A stretch of DNA of 64,000 nt from CAMDHY01 sp046156265 (GCF_046156265.1 NZ_JAWDIR010000044.1:1-64000); one strand, 5' to 3'. Positions 1-8,662 are shown, numbered from the stretch's first letter. Made by a program: numbers and translations. The notes: generated by a model not told the origin, from the sequence alone.

Positions 1-170
1 CGCGCAGCGCGGCGGGGCGGGGTGACCGCGGGCGGCAGCCCGCGCATGACTCTTTCCGCGGCCACCGTGCTTTGTGGACGCCGTCGCAGTTCTTCCCGCC
101 GCCTCCCGGCGGCGCCGCCCCCCCCCGGCGACCTGCGGTCGCCGACCCTCCCCCTCGAGGGGAGGGTGGT
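1..170. repeat. Composite palindromic repeat, family C, copy 1 (cut by window start)
   Basis: This block matches, in inverted orientation, the block at 47535-47717. Shared landmarks are the GGGGTGACCGCGGGCGG segment near 20-36, the CCGCCTCCCGGCGGCGCC hairpin near 100-117, the GGCGACCTGCGGTCGCCGACC hairpin near 127-147 and a terminal CCCTCCCCCTCGAGGGG palindrome near 146-162. The left terminus lies before the window. The small open frames across it are by-products of the repeat and are not called as genes. Confidence 0.8.
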
Positions 171-290
171 TTCAGCGGCGACAATTGCCTCCACTAGCCA
201 CGTCCGCGGCGACGTGGACGAGTTGACGGCGGCGGATGCAGGGTCTGGCGACGGCGGATCTTCGTGACCGAACGACGAGGTGGGGCAATC

Positions 291-635
291 ATGACCTTCC
301 CGAGCGAAGAAGAGTTCCTGGCTGCGTTCGGCGTGGAGCCGGCGGAGTCCGATCTCTCCGTCGGGTCTTTTCTCTACGTGTTCGAGGACTGCGACGGTCC
401 ACTCAAGGCCATGGTTTCCTTCAACGCAGTCGAGCGATCCTTCCAGGTTCGCCTGTTGATCGCCGGCAGGGACGTGATCGTCGTTTCCTCTGAAAAGGTC
501 GAGAGTTTGAGGATCCACCAGGACCGCAGGAGCTCCAGCCTCAGAGCGATCTTCGACATCGACGGCATCATCTCCGAAGCGGAGGTCATCGTGTCGCCGG
601 CCTTGTCGTGCCGATGGTGGGCTCTCGAGAGATGA
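291..635 (+). CDS. Small hypothetical protein
   Basis: An acidic 114-residue soluble protein of no family I recognise. The ATG at 291 is preferred over the GTG at 264 because an AGGTGGGG ribosome-binding site lies about 5-7 bases before it. There is no signal peptide or membrane segment. The pattern of short alternating hydrophobic stretches suggests a small alpha/beta fold, of the size seen in immunity-type or domain-of-unknown-function proteins, but no function can be assigned. It ends 41 bases before the cyclase-family gene. A longer antisense frame overlaps it but is a shadow of these two genes. Confidence 0.55.
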   Translation: MTFPSEEEFLAAFGVEPAESDLSVGSFLYVFEDCDGPLKAMVSFNAVERSFQVRLLIAGRDVIVVSSEKVESLRIHQDRRSSSLRAIFDIDGIISEAEVIVSPALSCRWWALER

Positions 636-676
636 GGCCCGAGGCCCATCACGCACCCCCCCCCCGGAGCCCGCCC

Positions 677-1453
677 ATGCCCCGTCGTTTCGTCGATCTC
701 TCCGTCGCGCTCGAAGCCGGCATCGCCTCTGATCCGCCCGGACATCAGCCGGAGATCGACTACTTCCGCCACGCCGACACGGCCGCGGAGGTCACCGCCT
801 TCTTCCCCGGCCTGAAGGCGGATGACCTGCCGGGCGGGGAGGGGTGGGCGATCGAGCGGATGCGACTCACCACCCACACCGGCACCCACCTCGACGCCCC
901 CTACCACCACCACTCGACGATGAACGGCGGCGAACGCGCCATCACCATCGACGAGGTGCCGCTCGAGTGGTGCTACGGCCCGGGCGTGAAGCTCGACTTC
1001 CGCGCCCTGACGGACGGCCACGTCGTCTCGGCTGCCGAGGTGGAAGTGGAACTCGCCCGCATCGGCCATGTGCTGGCGCCGGGCGACATCGTGCTGGTCA
1101 ACACGGCGGCCGGCGGCCGCTACGGCGAGCCGGACTATCTCGCCCGCGGTTGCGGCATGGGGCGGGAGGCGACGCTGTACCTCACCGAACACGGCGTCCG
1201 CGTCACCGGCACCGACGGCTGGAGCTGGGACGCGCCGTTCCTCCACACCCGCAAGTGCTGGGAGGAGACCCACGACCCCTCGATCATCTGGGAGGGCCAC
1301 CGCGCCTCGATGACGATCGGCTACTGCCACATCGAGAAGCTCGCCAACCTCGACCAGCTGCCGCCCACCGGCTTCACCGTCTCCTGCTTCCCCTTCAAGA
1401 TCAAAGGGGCGTCGGCGGGCTTCGTCCGCGCGGTGGCGATCTTCGAGGACTGA
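677..1453 (+). CDS. Cyclase-family metal-dependent hydrolase (kynurenine formamidase-like)
   Basis: A 258-residue protein of the cyclase family (Pfam 'Cyclase'), which includes kynurenine formamidase and polyketide-cyclase-like hydrolases. The signature metal-binding motif is visible as HTGTHLDAPYHH near residues 70-81 (HxGTHxDxPxH). The segment GDIVLVNTAAG is also typical of the fold. The start at 677 (MPRRFVDLSV) is chosen because the family begins with this beta strand; 23 further upstream codons are low-complexity and unlike the family. It stands alone, and no tryptophan-degradation genes are nearby, so the substrate is unknown. Confidence 0.85.
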   Translation: MPRRFVDLSVALEAGIASDPPGHQPEIDYFRHADTAAEVTAFFPGLKADDLPGGEGWAIERMRLTTHTGTHLDAPYHHHSTMNGGERAITIDEVPLEWCYGPGVKLDFRALTDGHVVSAAEVEVELARIGHVLAPGDIVLVNTAAGGRYGEPDYLARGCGMGREATLYLTEHGVRVTGTDGWSWDAPFLHTRKCWEETHDPSIIWEGHRASMTIGYCHIEKLANLDQLPPTGFTVSCFPFKIKGASAGFVRAVAIFED

Positions 1454-1517
1454 GGTCAGCACAGGTCGCCAGCGATCCGTTTGCCGGGACCCTGGCAGAG
1501 AAGCACCGCCGGACGAG

Positions 1518-2219
1518 TCAGTCCCCGTGCGGTGGAACGGAATGCCGGATGGCCGCCCGATCCGTGGCGAACTGATAGGTCGGCGACCAGGACCGCATCC
1601 CGGTCATGCTTGTCCGGTGATGGACGTTGAAGCCATCGTCCATGCACTTCGTCGGCGTGACGGACGACTCTTCCCGGCGGTAGAGTGCATCAACGAAGGC
1701 CGCGTCGTTCGGGTTTCCGGGAACTCTGACGCTGATGCGGACGAGAGAGTACCTCGTGTAGCACTCGCTGGGTGGCGCTCCATTACCGGCTTGGTCGAAG
1801 CCCAGTCCGGAATTTGTCGGCGAGTCGAAGCAGAGCTCGCTGTCGCTTTTGCGTCTGTCGAACACGCCGAGATCGACGTCCCTGCCGTTCTCACCGGCCA
1901 CGCGTACCGTCACCCGGCACGACGACCTCGAACAGGAAACGTCCGGTGACAGCGGGGCGTCCTCGATGAAGGACATCATCTCCGGCGTCGGCCGCTGACC
2001 GAGCACGACGCACCGGGACGTGTCCTCCGACGTGGCCGAGGCGGGTCCGAAGCCCGCGCAGATCGTGGCGGCCACGACGCACAAGCCCGAGGCCTTGGAC
2101 ACGGCCAAGGCCCATCGACCAACAGCTGTCTTCGCTTTCCGGTGTGTCACAACCGACGCCTGCGCCTGCCTCGGCCGCGCGCTTGCCCGCCAGGGTAGTG
2201 CCGTGGCCAGGGCAGACAC
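1518..2219 (-). CDS. Secreted cysteine-containing hypothetical protein
   Basis: A 233-residue frame with a hydrophobic export-like segment around residues 33-61 ending in an Ala-x-Ala type site (GPASA). The mature region contains at least six cysteines, including CSRSSC, CFDS and ECYTRY, which suggests disulfides in the periplasm. The start is uncertain: the ATG at 2219 gives a long basic N-terminus, and GTG codons near 2153/2150 would give a more normal signal peptide. No family is recognised. Codon choice has the strong third-position GC of real genes nearby, but the call is still tentative. Confidence 0.5.
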   Translation of the reverse strand: MSALATALPWRASARPRQAQASVVTHRKAKTAVGRWALAVSKASGLCVVAATICAGFGPASATSEDTSRCVVLGQRPTPEMMSFIEDAPLSPDVSCSRSSCRVTVRVAGENGRDVDLGVFDRRKSDSELCFDSPTNSGLGFDQAGNGAPPSECYTRYSLVRISVRVPGNPNDAAFVDALYRREESSVTPTKCMDDGFNVHHRTSMTGMRSWSPTYQFATDRAAIRHSVPPHGD

Positions 2220-2319
2220 CTATCATGGGCCGGTCATCCTGGGGAACGCCCGGCCGGTCGCCCATCGCTGCTGTCTCGTCGCGACGAACGCCGCGAGCAG
2301 CCGGCACATTCGGCAGCGA

Positions 2320-2709
2320 TCACCGCGCCGCCTGGAGCCGCGCCGTCTCCGCCAGCATCGCCTGCCGGAGCCCGATGTGGCGGTTGAGGTCGTAGCTCCA
2401 GTGGCCGGCCCGGCCGCGCCGGCGCTCCGAGCGGAGCGCCCGGGCGAGCAGCGCCAGGACGCGCCGGGTGCCGGCCGGGCTGTCGTCGGCCACCTCCGCC
2501 GGCGCCACCGGCACCAGCCGCGGCAGGATGCTCGCCCGCCGATACTCCACCGCCCCGGCCCGGACGGCGGCCCTGACCGCCTGCCGGGCGGTGGCGGCAA
2601 CGGCGGCTTCGGCGGGGCAGAGCCGCTTTGGGCGCGCGCGCCCAATGCGGCCGTCTGGTCCCCGCGTCCCGGTGTCGTCGTCGATCGGTCCGACCTTCGG
2701 CTCTTGCAT
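2320..2709 (-). CDS. Conserved hypothetical protein
   Basis: A basic, Ala/Arg-rich 129-residue protein. The ATG at 2709 has a strong ribosome-binding site (GGAGGGG) five bases upstream on the minus strand; longer in-frame extensions are rejected because they run through a palindromic repeat. The C-terminus (HWSYDLNRHIGLRQAMLAE) looks like a conserved helical motif. The gene is transcribed away from the DnaA-like gene at 3051, leaving a shared upstream region. I do not recognise the family. Confidence 0.6.
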   Translation of the reverse strand: MQEPKVGPIDDDTGTRGPDGRIGRARPKRLCPAEAAVAATARQAVRAAVRAGAVEYRRASILPRLVPVAPAEVADDSPAGTRRVLALLARALRSERRRGRAGHWSYDLNRHIGLRQAMLAETARLQAAR

Positions 2710-2797
2710 CGTCCCCTCCACCAGACGGAGGAAGTATGCAGGTGCCCTTCGAGGCGGGGATAAGTTTCCTAGGTCGAGAGGGCAGCCAGGGTCGCGA

Positions 2798-2856
2798 CGC
2801 GTCCCTCCCCTGCAAGGGGGAGGGACAGACCGCGCAGCGGTCAGGGTGGGGCCCGT
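2798..2856. repeat. Palindromic repeat, half copy of family A
   Basis: CCCTCCCCTGCAAGGGGGAGGG followed by GACCGCGCAGCGGTC: two adjacent hairpins with the architecture of the family A head (palindromic CCTCCC/GGGAGG arm, then a CCGCGCAGCGG arm). Only one end of the full element is present. Together with its flanks it fills most of the 340-base gap between the divergent genes at 2709 and 3051. Confidence 0.6.
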
Positions 2857-2983
2857 CAATCCAAACTGCGCGCCAATTGTGAGGACGCGTGGTGCCTGCC
2901 GCAACCGTCCCCGCCCAAACACTTCGTTCAATCCCTCGCTCTACCGACCGGTCGATGGCATAAGGAAAAATATCCGACCCCTC

Positions 2984-3011
2984 TCGACAACCATGCGAAT
3001 GCAGGTACAAA
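2984..3011 (+). promoter_or_regulatory. Possible sigma-70-type promoter for the DnaA-like gene
   Basis: TCGACA at 2984-2989 and TACAAA at 3006-3011 with a 16-base spacer, in a locally AT-richer stretch about 40 bases before the start codon at 3051. Match quality is moderate; this is a visual call. Confidence 0.3.
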
Positions 3012-3050
3012 TTCCTATCGCGCCGACGGTGGCGTGACAGGGAGGCGGTC

Positions 3051-3467
3051 ATGGCGAGGCGTGGGCGTGGCGATGGATCGGTGGGGGAGGCGGCCCCCCC
3101 GGCGAACGACAGGACCGTCGGTGGCGTGGAGCCGGTTCGGCGCGATCCCGACCCCACTGACCCACCGACCCTAGAGGCCGTGGTCGCCCGCGCCTTCCAC
3201 CTCCCTTCGACCGACCTTCACGCCCCCACCCGCCGCGCCGACATCGCGCTCGCCCGGCAGGTGGCGATCTATGTCGCCCATGTCGGGCTCGCCGAGACGC
3301 TAACGGCGGCCGGGCGGCGCTTCGGGCGTGATCGCTCCACCGCGGCCCACGCCTGCCGACGGGTCGAGGACCGCCGCGACGACCCCGGCTTCGACGGTCT
3401 CGTCGCCGGCATCGAGGCGGCCGTCGCCGCGTCGCGGAGCAACGCCGGGCAGGAGGTCGCGCGATGA
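3051..3467 (+). CDS. DnaA C-terminal (domain IV)-like DNA-binding protein
   Basis: A 138-residue protein. Residues about 40-115 resemble DnaA domain IV (helix-turn-helix): the stretch ARQVAIYVAHV followed by AAGRRFGRDRSTAAHACRRVED matches the DnaA pattern in which a GRDHSTV-like loop contacts the DnaA box. It lacks the AAA+ part, so it is not an initiator itself and is probably a transcription factor. The ATG is preceded by AGGGAGG. The gene overlaps the next one by four bases (ATGA), so the two are translationally coupled. Confidence 0.75.
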   Translation: MARRGRGDGSVGEAAPPANDRTVGGVEPVRRDPDPTDPPTLEAVVARAFHLPSTDLHAPTRRADIALARQVAIYVAHVGLAETLTAAGRRFGRDRSTAAHACRRVEDRRDDPGFDGLVAGIEAAVAASRSNAGQEVAR

Positions 3468-4348
3468 GCGGCCCGTCGAAGAACCCATCCGGCTCGGGGG
3501 TCGAATCGTCGGTCCCGTCGGCTCCCGCCAGCCCGGCGGAGGTGCGCGGCGCGACGCGGCGGCTCCTGAAGGCGCTCGCCGGGGCCGCCGGGCGGCTCGC
3601 CGGGGACGGGGCGGCGGTGATCGTCGCCGGCACTGACGGCGAGCGGCGGCTGGCGATGCCGCCGGGGCTGACGCGGGCCTTGGCGCGCGCCGATCTCCTG
3701 CGCGTCGAGGCTGCGGGCGAGGTGGCGGTGACGGCGGCCGGGCTCGCCTGGCTCAGGCGCTCGCTTGCCGGCGGCACCGATCCGTTTCGTGCCCAGCAGG
3801 GCGCACCCGCCCCGGCGAGCATCGAGGCGCCGGATGGTGGCGCGGCGGTGGTGCTGAAGGCCGAGGACGCGAGCCCGCTCGCCCGCCTCGCCGCCCGGCG
3901 CGGGCGCGATGGCAAGCCGCTCGTGGACGCGGGCCAGTGTGCCGCCGGCGAGCGGCTGAGGTCCGACTTCGGCTTCGCCCAGCTCGGGCCGCGGGTGACG
4001 ATGCACTGGTCGGGCTTCGGCGGCGCCGGTGGCGGGCCGGGGATGGGGCGCGGCGGCGCGGCGGAGCTGTCGGATGCGGTGGCGGCGGCGCGCGAGCGGG
4101 TGCGGCGGGCGCTGTCCGCGCTGGGCCCGGAGCTCGCCGACGTGGCCCTCGACGTCTGCTGCTTCGAGGTCGGGCTCGAGGAAGTCGAGCGGGCGCGCGG
4201 CTGGCCGGTGCGCTCGGCCAAGGTGGTGCTCGCCATCGCCCTCGACCGCCTCGCCGCCCACTACGGGCTGGCGGCGGAGGCGCGTGGCCCAGCCGAGCCG
4301 CGCGGCATCCGGTCGTGGGGCAGCGAGGGGTTCCGCCCGCGGGCGTGA
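3464..4348 (+). CDS. DUF6456 domain protein
   Basis: A 294-residue protein whose C-terminal half (about residues 125-285) matches the DUF6456 family as I know it from Hyphomicrobiales. Recognisable parts are LARLAARRGRDGKPLVD, a region with DFGFAQLGPRVTMHW, and CCFEVGLEEVERARGWP ending in a helix with IALDRLAAHYG. The N-terminal part is Ala-rich and poorly conserved. Molecular function is unknown. Coupling to a DnaA-domain-IV-like gene suggests that the two act together in DNA binding or transcription, which is inference. Confidence 0.8.
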   Translation: MSGPSKNPSGSGVESSVPSAPASPAEVRGATRRLLKALAGAAGRLAGDGAAVIVAGTDGERRLAMPPGLTRALARADLLRVEAAGEVAVTAAGLAWLRRSLAGGTDPFRAQQGAPAPASIEAPDGGAAVVLKAEDASPLARLAARRGRDGKPLVDAGQCAAGERLRSDFGFAQLGPRVTMHWSGFGGAGGGPGMGRGGAAELSDAVAAARERVRRALSALGPELADVALDVCCFEVGLEEVERARGWPVRSAKVVLAIALDRLAAHYGLAAEARGPAEPRGIRSWGSEGFRPRA

Positions 4349-4387
4349 GGTCCGAAGGCTCGGGCAGGGAGAGCGAGGGGCCGCGGT

Positions 4388-4813
4388 TCAGGCGTGGGCG
4401 AGCGCCGTCTCGGCGTCGGCGCGGATGCGGCGGACCATGGCGGAGAGGCCGTTCGAGCGCTGCGGGGTCAGGTGGTCGCGCAGGCCGAGGCGGTTCAGCA
4501 TCGCCTCGGCGTCGGTCGCGAGGATGTGGCGGGCCGGCTTGTCGGAATAGAGGGCGAGCAGGATGGCGACGAGCCCCTTGACGATGTGGGCGTCGCTGTC
4601 ACCGTCATAGTGCAGCACCGGTCCTTCCGGGCTCGGCGCGACGGGCCGCGCGGCGAGCCAGACCTGCGAGGTGCAGCCCTGCACGAAGTTCTGCGGGTTG
4701 CGGGCTTCCTCCGGCAAGGGCGGCAGCTGGCGGCCGAGCTCGATGACGTAGCGGTAGCGCTCCTCCCAGTCGTCGAGCAGCGCGAACGTCTCTTCGATCT
4801 CGGCGATGTCCAT
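4388..4813 (-). CDS. sufE: SufE-family cysteine desulfuration protein
   Basis: A 141-residue protein that accepts sulfane sulfur from a SufS-type cysteine desulfurase for Fe-S cluster assembly in the cytoplasm. The sulfur-accepting cysteine is Cys47 in VQGCTSQVW, in the standard SufE loop. The family-typical parts LGRQLPPLP and DSDAHIVKGLVA are present, and the length is normal. It stands alone on the minus strand, away from any suf operon. Convergent with DUF6456; the 40-base gap has no obvious terminator. Confidence 0.93.
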   Translation of the reverse strand: MDIAEIEETFALLDDWEERYRYVIELGRQLPPLPEEARNPQNFVQGCTSQVWLAARPVAPSPEGPVLHYDGDSDAHIVKGLVAILLALYSDKPARHILATDAEAMLNRLGLRDHLTPQRSNGLSAMVRRIRADAETALAHA

Positions 4814-4913
4814 GACGCACTCCTCGCCGCCCGGCTGCGGCGCCCTTCAGGCTCCCCGGCATATAGGCGCTGCGGGCGGCCGGGGAAACCCGGGAGGTCG
4901 GTCTGCCGCCGGC

Positions 4914-5519
4914 TCAGCCACCCGTCCGGCGGCGCGGGTCGGGGACCGGCAGCGGCACGGTCAGGCCGATGGCGGAGGCGGCGGAGGCCGCGGCGGCGGT
5001 CGCGGCCGATTGGGCCGCTGCTGTCGCCGCCTCGCCGAGCCAGGGGTCGGCGCGGTCGGCGGCGGTGAGCGTGCCGACGACGGCGGCCGGCAGCGTCGAG
5101 ACGCGCACCGGCACGGTGGCGACGGCGATCGGCGGCGGATCGTAGGCCGCATTCGTCGCCGGCGCGGTCTCGCCGTTCTGCAGGCTTGCGGCGAGCTCGA
5201 GGCCCTGGCCGACGGCGTCGCCGAGTGCGGCGACGACCGAGAAGCCCGCCTCGCAGACGGCGCCGTTGTCGAGGCAGAAGCGCACCACGTCGACGGCGGC
5301 GGGCAGGGCAGGGCCGGGGACGGGGGCGCTCGCGGGTGTGTTCGTCGCCGGGGCGAGCGGTGCGGTGGAGGCGACGGCCACGGCGGTCGGTGCCTGCGGC
5401 AGCGATGCGACCGGGGCCGGCGTATGGTTCGGCGCCTCACCGGTCTGCATCGACGGCAGCATCGGCACGAGCAGGATGATGGCGCCGATCCACAGGCACG
5501 CACGCAGCAGGAAGAACAC
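4914..5519 (-). CDS. DUF5330 family membrane-anchored protein
   Basis: A 201-residue protein with an N-terminal transmembrane anchor (MFFLLRACLWIGAIILLVPM), the DUF5330 hallmark in Hyphomicrobiales. The conserved core is VDVVRFCLDNGAVCEAGFS at about residues 75-93, with two cysteines that could form a periplasmic disulfide. The remainder is Ala/Pro/Thr-rich and low in complexity. Function unknown. The start is supported by GGGAGGG just upstream on the minus strand. Confidence 0.8.
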   Translation of the reverse strand: MFFLLRACLWIGAIILLVPMLPSMQTGEAPNHTPAPVASLPQAPTAVAVASTAPLAPATNTPASAPVPGPALPAAVDVVRFCLDNGAVCEAGFSVVAALGDAVGQGLELAASLQNGETAPATNAAYDPPPIAVATVPVRVSTLPAAVVGTLTAADRADPWLGEAATAAAQSAATAAAASAASAIGLTVPLPVPDPRRRTGG

Positions 5520-5789
5520 GGGGCACCCTCCCTTCGGAACGTCGGCGCTCCGGCGAAAAATCGGCGCGGAACGGGGAACGACCGGTGGAGACTAGCCGCC
5601 CCGGCTTTCCCGCGGGTTGTCCAGATCGTGACAATTCGATCGATCCGCCGCTTCGTCCCCGGACGCTTCGCCGCGGCCGTGTTCATGCCCTTTGCAACCC
5701 TCCGCTTCAGCCTTCCTTAAGGGCGGACGGGCACCTTTGGGGCCGACGAGATCGCTCTCAAGGGGCGGCGCTCCGGCGCCGCGGCTGAC

Positions 5790-7049
5790 GTGAACATTGC
5801 CGCCATCACCGCCCGCTTCGGCCGCCGCCGCCGGGGCGAGACCACGCCTCCGCGCGCCGCTTCGCCGCAAGACTATGCGGCGCCGCCGCCGGCGGAGACG
5901 CTCGCCCGCCGCATCGCGCTCGCCGAGGCAGTGGCGAGCGAGGGCGTCGCCTTCTACGCACCCGACGGCTCGCTGATCGCCGCGACGCCGGCGCTTGAGA
6001 AGCTCGTCGCCGTGCGCGCCGGTGCGCTCGCTGGCGACGCGCTGCTGCAGCGCCTCGACATCGGCGACCGGCCGACCTTCCTCAGGGCGCTCGCGACCAC
6101 GCTCGCCGACGGCGAGGCGGCGACCGTGACCGTCCACTGCCGCACCGGTGGCGACGACATCGGCGGGCTCGCGGCCTCGAGCGTGGCCGTCCTCGACGTG
6201 ACGCTGCGGCGGACCTTTCCGGGCGAGGTGTTCGGCCCCGGGGTGCTCGCCCGCTTCACCGACGCCTCCGCGCGCATCGAGGCGGCCGACGAGATCCGCC
6301 GGCTTCGCGAGGCTCTCGCCACCACGATCGGCGCCCGCTCGCGCGAACTCGGCCTGCTCGGCCACGAGCTGCGCACGCCGCTGTCGGCGGTACTGGGCTT
6401 CGCCGAGACGCTGGCGCTCACGGGCGAGAGCGACCCCGATCCGGCGCGGGTGCGCGAATATGCCGGGCTGATCGCCGAGGCCGGTCGCCACCTGATGGAC
6501 GTCGTCGGCGGCCTCATCGACCAGGCCGGACCGGAAGGCGGAAGCGACGAGACGGCGGAGGAGGTCGACCTCGAGGCCCTGCTCGAGCGCTGCCGCCGCA
6601 TGATGGCGCCGGTGGCGGATGGTGCCGGAATCGACCTCGCGTTCACCGTGCCGGCGCCGCTGCCGGCGGTGCTGGCGGCGCCGCGCGCCTGCCGGCAGAT
6701 CGTCATCAACCTGCTCTCGAACGCCATCAAGTTCACCGACCGCGCGGGTCGCGTCGAGCTTTTCGCCGAGCGCGCCGGTGACCGGGTGCGCATCGTCGTG
6801 CGCGACACCGGCATCGGCATCGCCCCGGCCGAGATCGACCGCCTCGGCACGCCGTTCATGCGGCTCACCGACAACACCGGCCGTCGCCGCGAAGGCGCCG
6901 GGCTCGGGCTGTCGGTGGTGAAGGCGCTCGCCGCCGTGCACGGCGGCACGCTCGACATCCGCAGCCTGCCCGGCCACGGCACGACGGTCGCCGTCGACCT
7001 GCCGGTAGCGGTGGCGGCATCGATCGACCCGGTGCGGGCGCTCGCATGA
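5790..7049 (+). CDS. Cytoplasmic PAS-like sensor histidine kinase
   Basis: A 419-residue kinase starting with GTG. Residues about 40-160 are a PAS-like sensing region. The dimerisation/phosphoacceptor domain contains His192 in GHELRTPLSAVLGF. The ATPase domain shows the N box (INLLSNAIKFTD), G1 (DTGIGIAP), F box (GTPFMRL) and G2 (GAGLGLSVVKAL). No transmembrane segment is visible, so the signal is probably cytoplasmic or comes through a partner. It overlaps the next gene by four bases (ATGA), pairing it with a membrane-anchored peptidoglycan-binding protein. No response regulator is adjacent, so its target is unknown. Confidence 0.88.
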   Translation: MNIAAITARFGRRRRGETTPPRAASPQDYAAPPPAETLARRIALAEAVASEGVAFYAPDGSLIAATPALEKLVAVRAGALAGDALLQRLDIGDRPTFLRALATTLADGEAATVTVHCRTGGDDIGGLAASSVAVLDVTLRRTFPGEVFGPGVLARFTDASARIEAADEIRRLREALATTIGARSRELGLLGHELRTPLSAVLGFAETLALTGESDPDPARVREYAGLIAEAGRHLMDVVGGLIDQAGPEGGSDETAEEVDLEALLERCRRMMAPVADGAGIDLAFTVPAPLPAVLAAPRACRQIVINLLSNAIKFTDRAGRVELFAERAGDRVRIVVRDTGIGIAPAEIDRLGTPFMRLTDNTGRRREGAGLGLSVVKALAAVHGGTLDIRSLPGHGTTVAVDLPVAVAASIDPVRALA

Positions 7050-7753
7050 AGAAGCCGGCCCCTCGCCGCGCGCCGGCGCGCAAGGCGTCGAAGGGACCGG
7101 GCGTCGCCGGCCGCCTCGGTGCGGCGCTCGCCGCCCGGCCGGTGCCGGTTTTCGGCACGCTCGCGGCGACGGTGGCGACGGGGGCGGTGCTCGCCAACAT
7201 GCTCTTGATGCAGCCCGGACCGCATCCGGCGCCGCTGTTCTCCGCCACCCCGGCTGATGCGCCGGCGGGCGCGGTGACGGGGCAGACGGAAGCGCCGGCC
7301 TCGCTGCTGGTCAAGGACGTGCAGACGGCACTCGCGACCCGCGGGTTCTATTCCGGGCCGATCGACGGCTATGCCGGCCCGTCGACGGCGGCGGCGATCC
7401 GCGACTTTGAAACCGCCGAGGGGCTCGCCGTCACCGGGGTCGCGTCGGAAAAGGTGCTGGTGCGGGCGCTGCTCGGCCCCTCGGCGACCGCATCCGTGAC
7501 CACCACCACGACGACGCGCGTGCCGCCGCCGGCCCCGAGCCATTCGGTCGCTGCCAATGTCGACGTGAAGCGCATCCAGCAGGCGCTCGCCGACCTCGGC
7601 TACGGGCCGCTCACGGTCGACGGCAAGGCCGGCGGCCAGACCGCCTCGGCGATCCGCCGGTTCCGCCTCGACCACGGCCTGCCGGTGAACGGCGACATCG
7701 ACGACCGCCTGGTCGCGACGCTCGCCGGCATCGGCGGGCTCAGCACCAACTAG
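7046..7753 (+). CDS. Membrane-anchored protein with two peptidoglycan-binding domains
   Basis: A 235-residue protein: basic cytoplasmic N-terminus, one transmembrane helix near residues 35-55, then two PG_binding_1-type domains. The first (about 88-145) has ATRGFYSGPIDGYAGPSTAAAIRDFE; the second (about 170-230) has DLGYGPLTVDGKAGGQTASAIRRF. They are separated by a Thr/Pro-rich linker. The arrangement puts the wall-binding domains in the periplasm. Coupling to the upstream kinase suggests that it may report on the cell wall, which is inference. It stops directly before the ATG of the next gene. Confidence 0.85.
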   Translation: MKKPAPRRAPARKASKGPGVAGRLGAALAARPVPVFGTLAATVATGAVLANMLLMQPGPHPAPLFSATPADAPAGAVTGQTEAPASLLVKDVQTALATRGFYSGPIDGYAGPSTAAAIRDFETAEGLAVTGVASEKVLVRALLGPSATASVTTTTTTRVPPPAPSHSVAANVDVKRIQQALADLGYGPLTVDGKAGGQTASAIRRFRLDHGLPVNGDIDDRLVATLAGIGGLSTN

Positions 7754-8098
7754 ATGCGCGTCGTCTCCTCCTTCTGGGTCGGCGCCTACGTGCGCCGCTG
7801 CCACTCTGTCGGCGCCTTCGCCACGGTGGCGCGCAAGGGCGCGACGGAAGCTGGCGCGATCTTCGTCGTCGTCGACCGTCTCGACGGCACCGCAGACCTC
7901 TACGGCCCGGCACCGCAGGCCTTCTTCGACGCCGAGCAGCCGCTCGACCGGCAATTCGAGAAGGTGCTGTCCGGGGTGCCGAACAGCGAGATCCGGGATC
8001 GCATCGAGCGGGAAGTGCGTTTCGATCCGGACCTGTGGGTGATCGAGATCGAGGACCGGCAGGGCCGCGCCTTCCTCGACCTCGCGACGGGAAGCTGA
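7754..8098 (+). CDS. DUF1491 family protein
   Basis: A 114-residue protein matching the alphaproteobacterial DUF1491 family: N-terminal SFWVGAYVRRC, then GAFATVARKGATEAGAIFVVVD, and a C-terminal DPDLWVIEIEDRQGRAFLDL. The start codon immediately follows the stop of the upstream gene, so the gene belongs to the same transcript as the kinase and peptidoglycan-binding protein. Function is unknown. Confidence 0.85.
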   Translation: MRVVSSFWVGAYVRRCHSVGAFATVARKGATEAGAIFVVVDRLDGTADLYGPAPQAFFDAEQPLDRQFEKVLSGVPNSEIRDRIEREVRFDPDLWVIEIEDRQGRAFLDLATGS

Positions 8099-8134
8099 TA
8101 GCGCTCGCCTCGCCGCGAAGCGCGGGGAGGCGAG

Positions 8135-8662
8135 ATGGACGAGGCGGCGCCGTTCTGGCGGACGAAGACGCTGGAGGAGATGAGCCCGTCGGAGTGGGAA
8201 TCGCTCTGCGACGGCTGTGGCCGCTGCTGCCTCAACAAGCTGGAAGACTGGGACACCGGCGAGATCGCCTGGACCAACGTCGCCTGCCGCCTGCTCGACG
8301 GCCAGAGCTGCCGCTGCGGCGACTATCCGAACCGCTTCGACATCGTGCCCGACTGCGAGCAGCTGACGCCCGAGGTGGTGCGCTCGATCGACTGGCTGCC
8401 GCCGACCTGCGGCTACCGCCTGGTCGAGGAGGGCCGCGACCTCGCCTGGTGGCATCCGCTGGTGAGCGGTGATCCCGACACGGTGCACGCCGCCGGCGTC
8501 TCGGTACGCGGCCGGACGGTGTCGGAGGAGGGGATGCCGCTCGAGGCGCTCGAGGACCACGTCGTCAGCTGGCCCGGCCGGCCGCCGAGGAAGGCCGGGA
8601 TCGGGCGGGGGCAGCGCCGGGGTGGGGATCTGGCGGGCAAGCGGGTTGGTGAAAAATCCTAG
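8135..8662 (+). CDS. YcgN-type cysteine cluster protein (UPF0260)
   Basis: A 175-residue protein of the UPF0260/YcgN family. The hallmark cysteines are present: Cys25, 28, 31 and 32 in CDGCGRCCLNK, then Cys51, 59, 61, 74 and 92, which probably bind metal or an Fe-S cluster. The downstream motif LPPTCGYRL is also typical. The last 30 residues are basic and outside the family core. The stop codon lies inside an inverted repeat (8652-8674) just before a promoter. Physiological role unknown. Confidence 0.9.
   Translation: MDEAAPFWRTKTLEEMSPSEWESLCDGCGRCCLNKLEDWDTGEIAWTNVACRLLDGQSCRCGDYPNRFDIVPDCEQLTPEVVRSIDWLPPTCGYRLVEEGRDLAWWHPLVSGDPDTVHAAGVSVRGRTVSEEGMPLEALEDHVVSWPGRPPRKAGIGRGQRRGGDLAGKRVGEKS

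Noticed and set aside
22..267. 81-residue open frame at the window start
   Set aside because: Lies mostly within the family C repeat; the translation is low-complexity.
374..1462. 362-residue minus-strand open frame
   Set aside because: Shadow of the small gene at 291 and the cyclase-family gene; composition (His/Arg/Asp-rich) and absence of family signals are typical of high-GC antisense frames.
5954..8560. 868-residue minus-strand open frame
   Set aside because: Runs opposite four well-supported genes (kinase, peptidoglycan-binding, DUF1491, YcgN); low-complexity translation with no recognisable domain.
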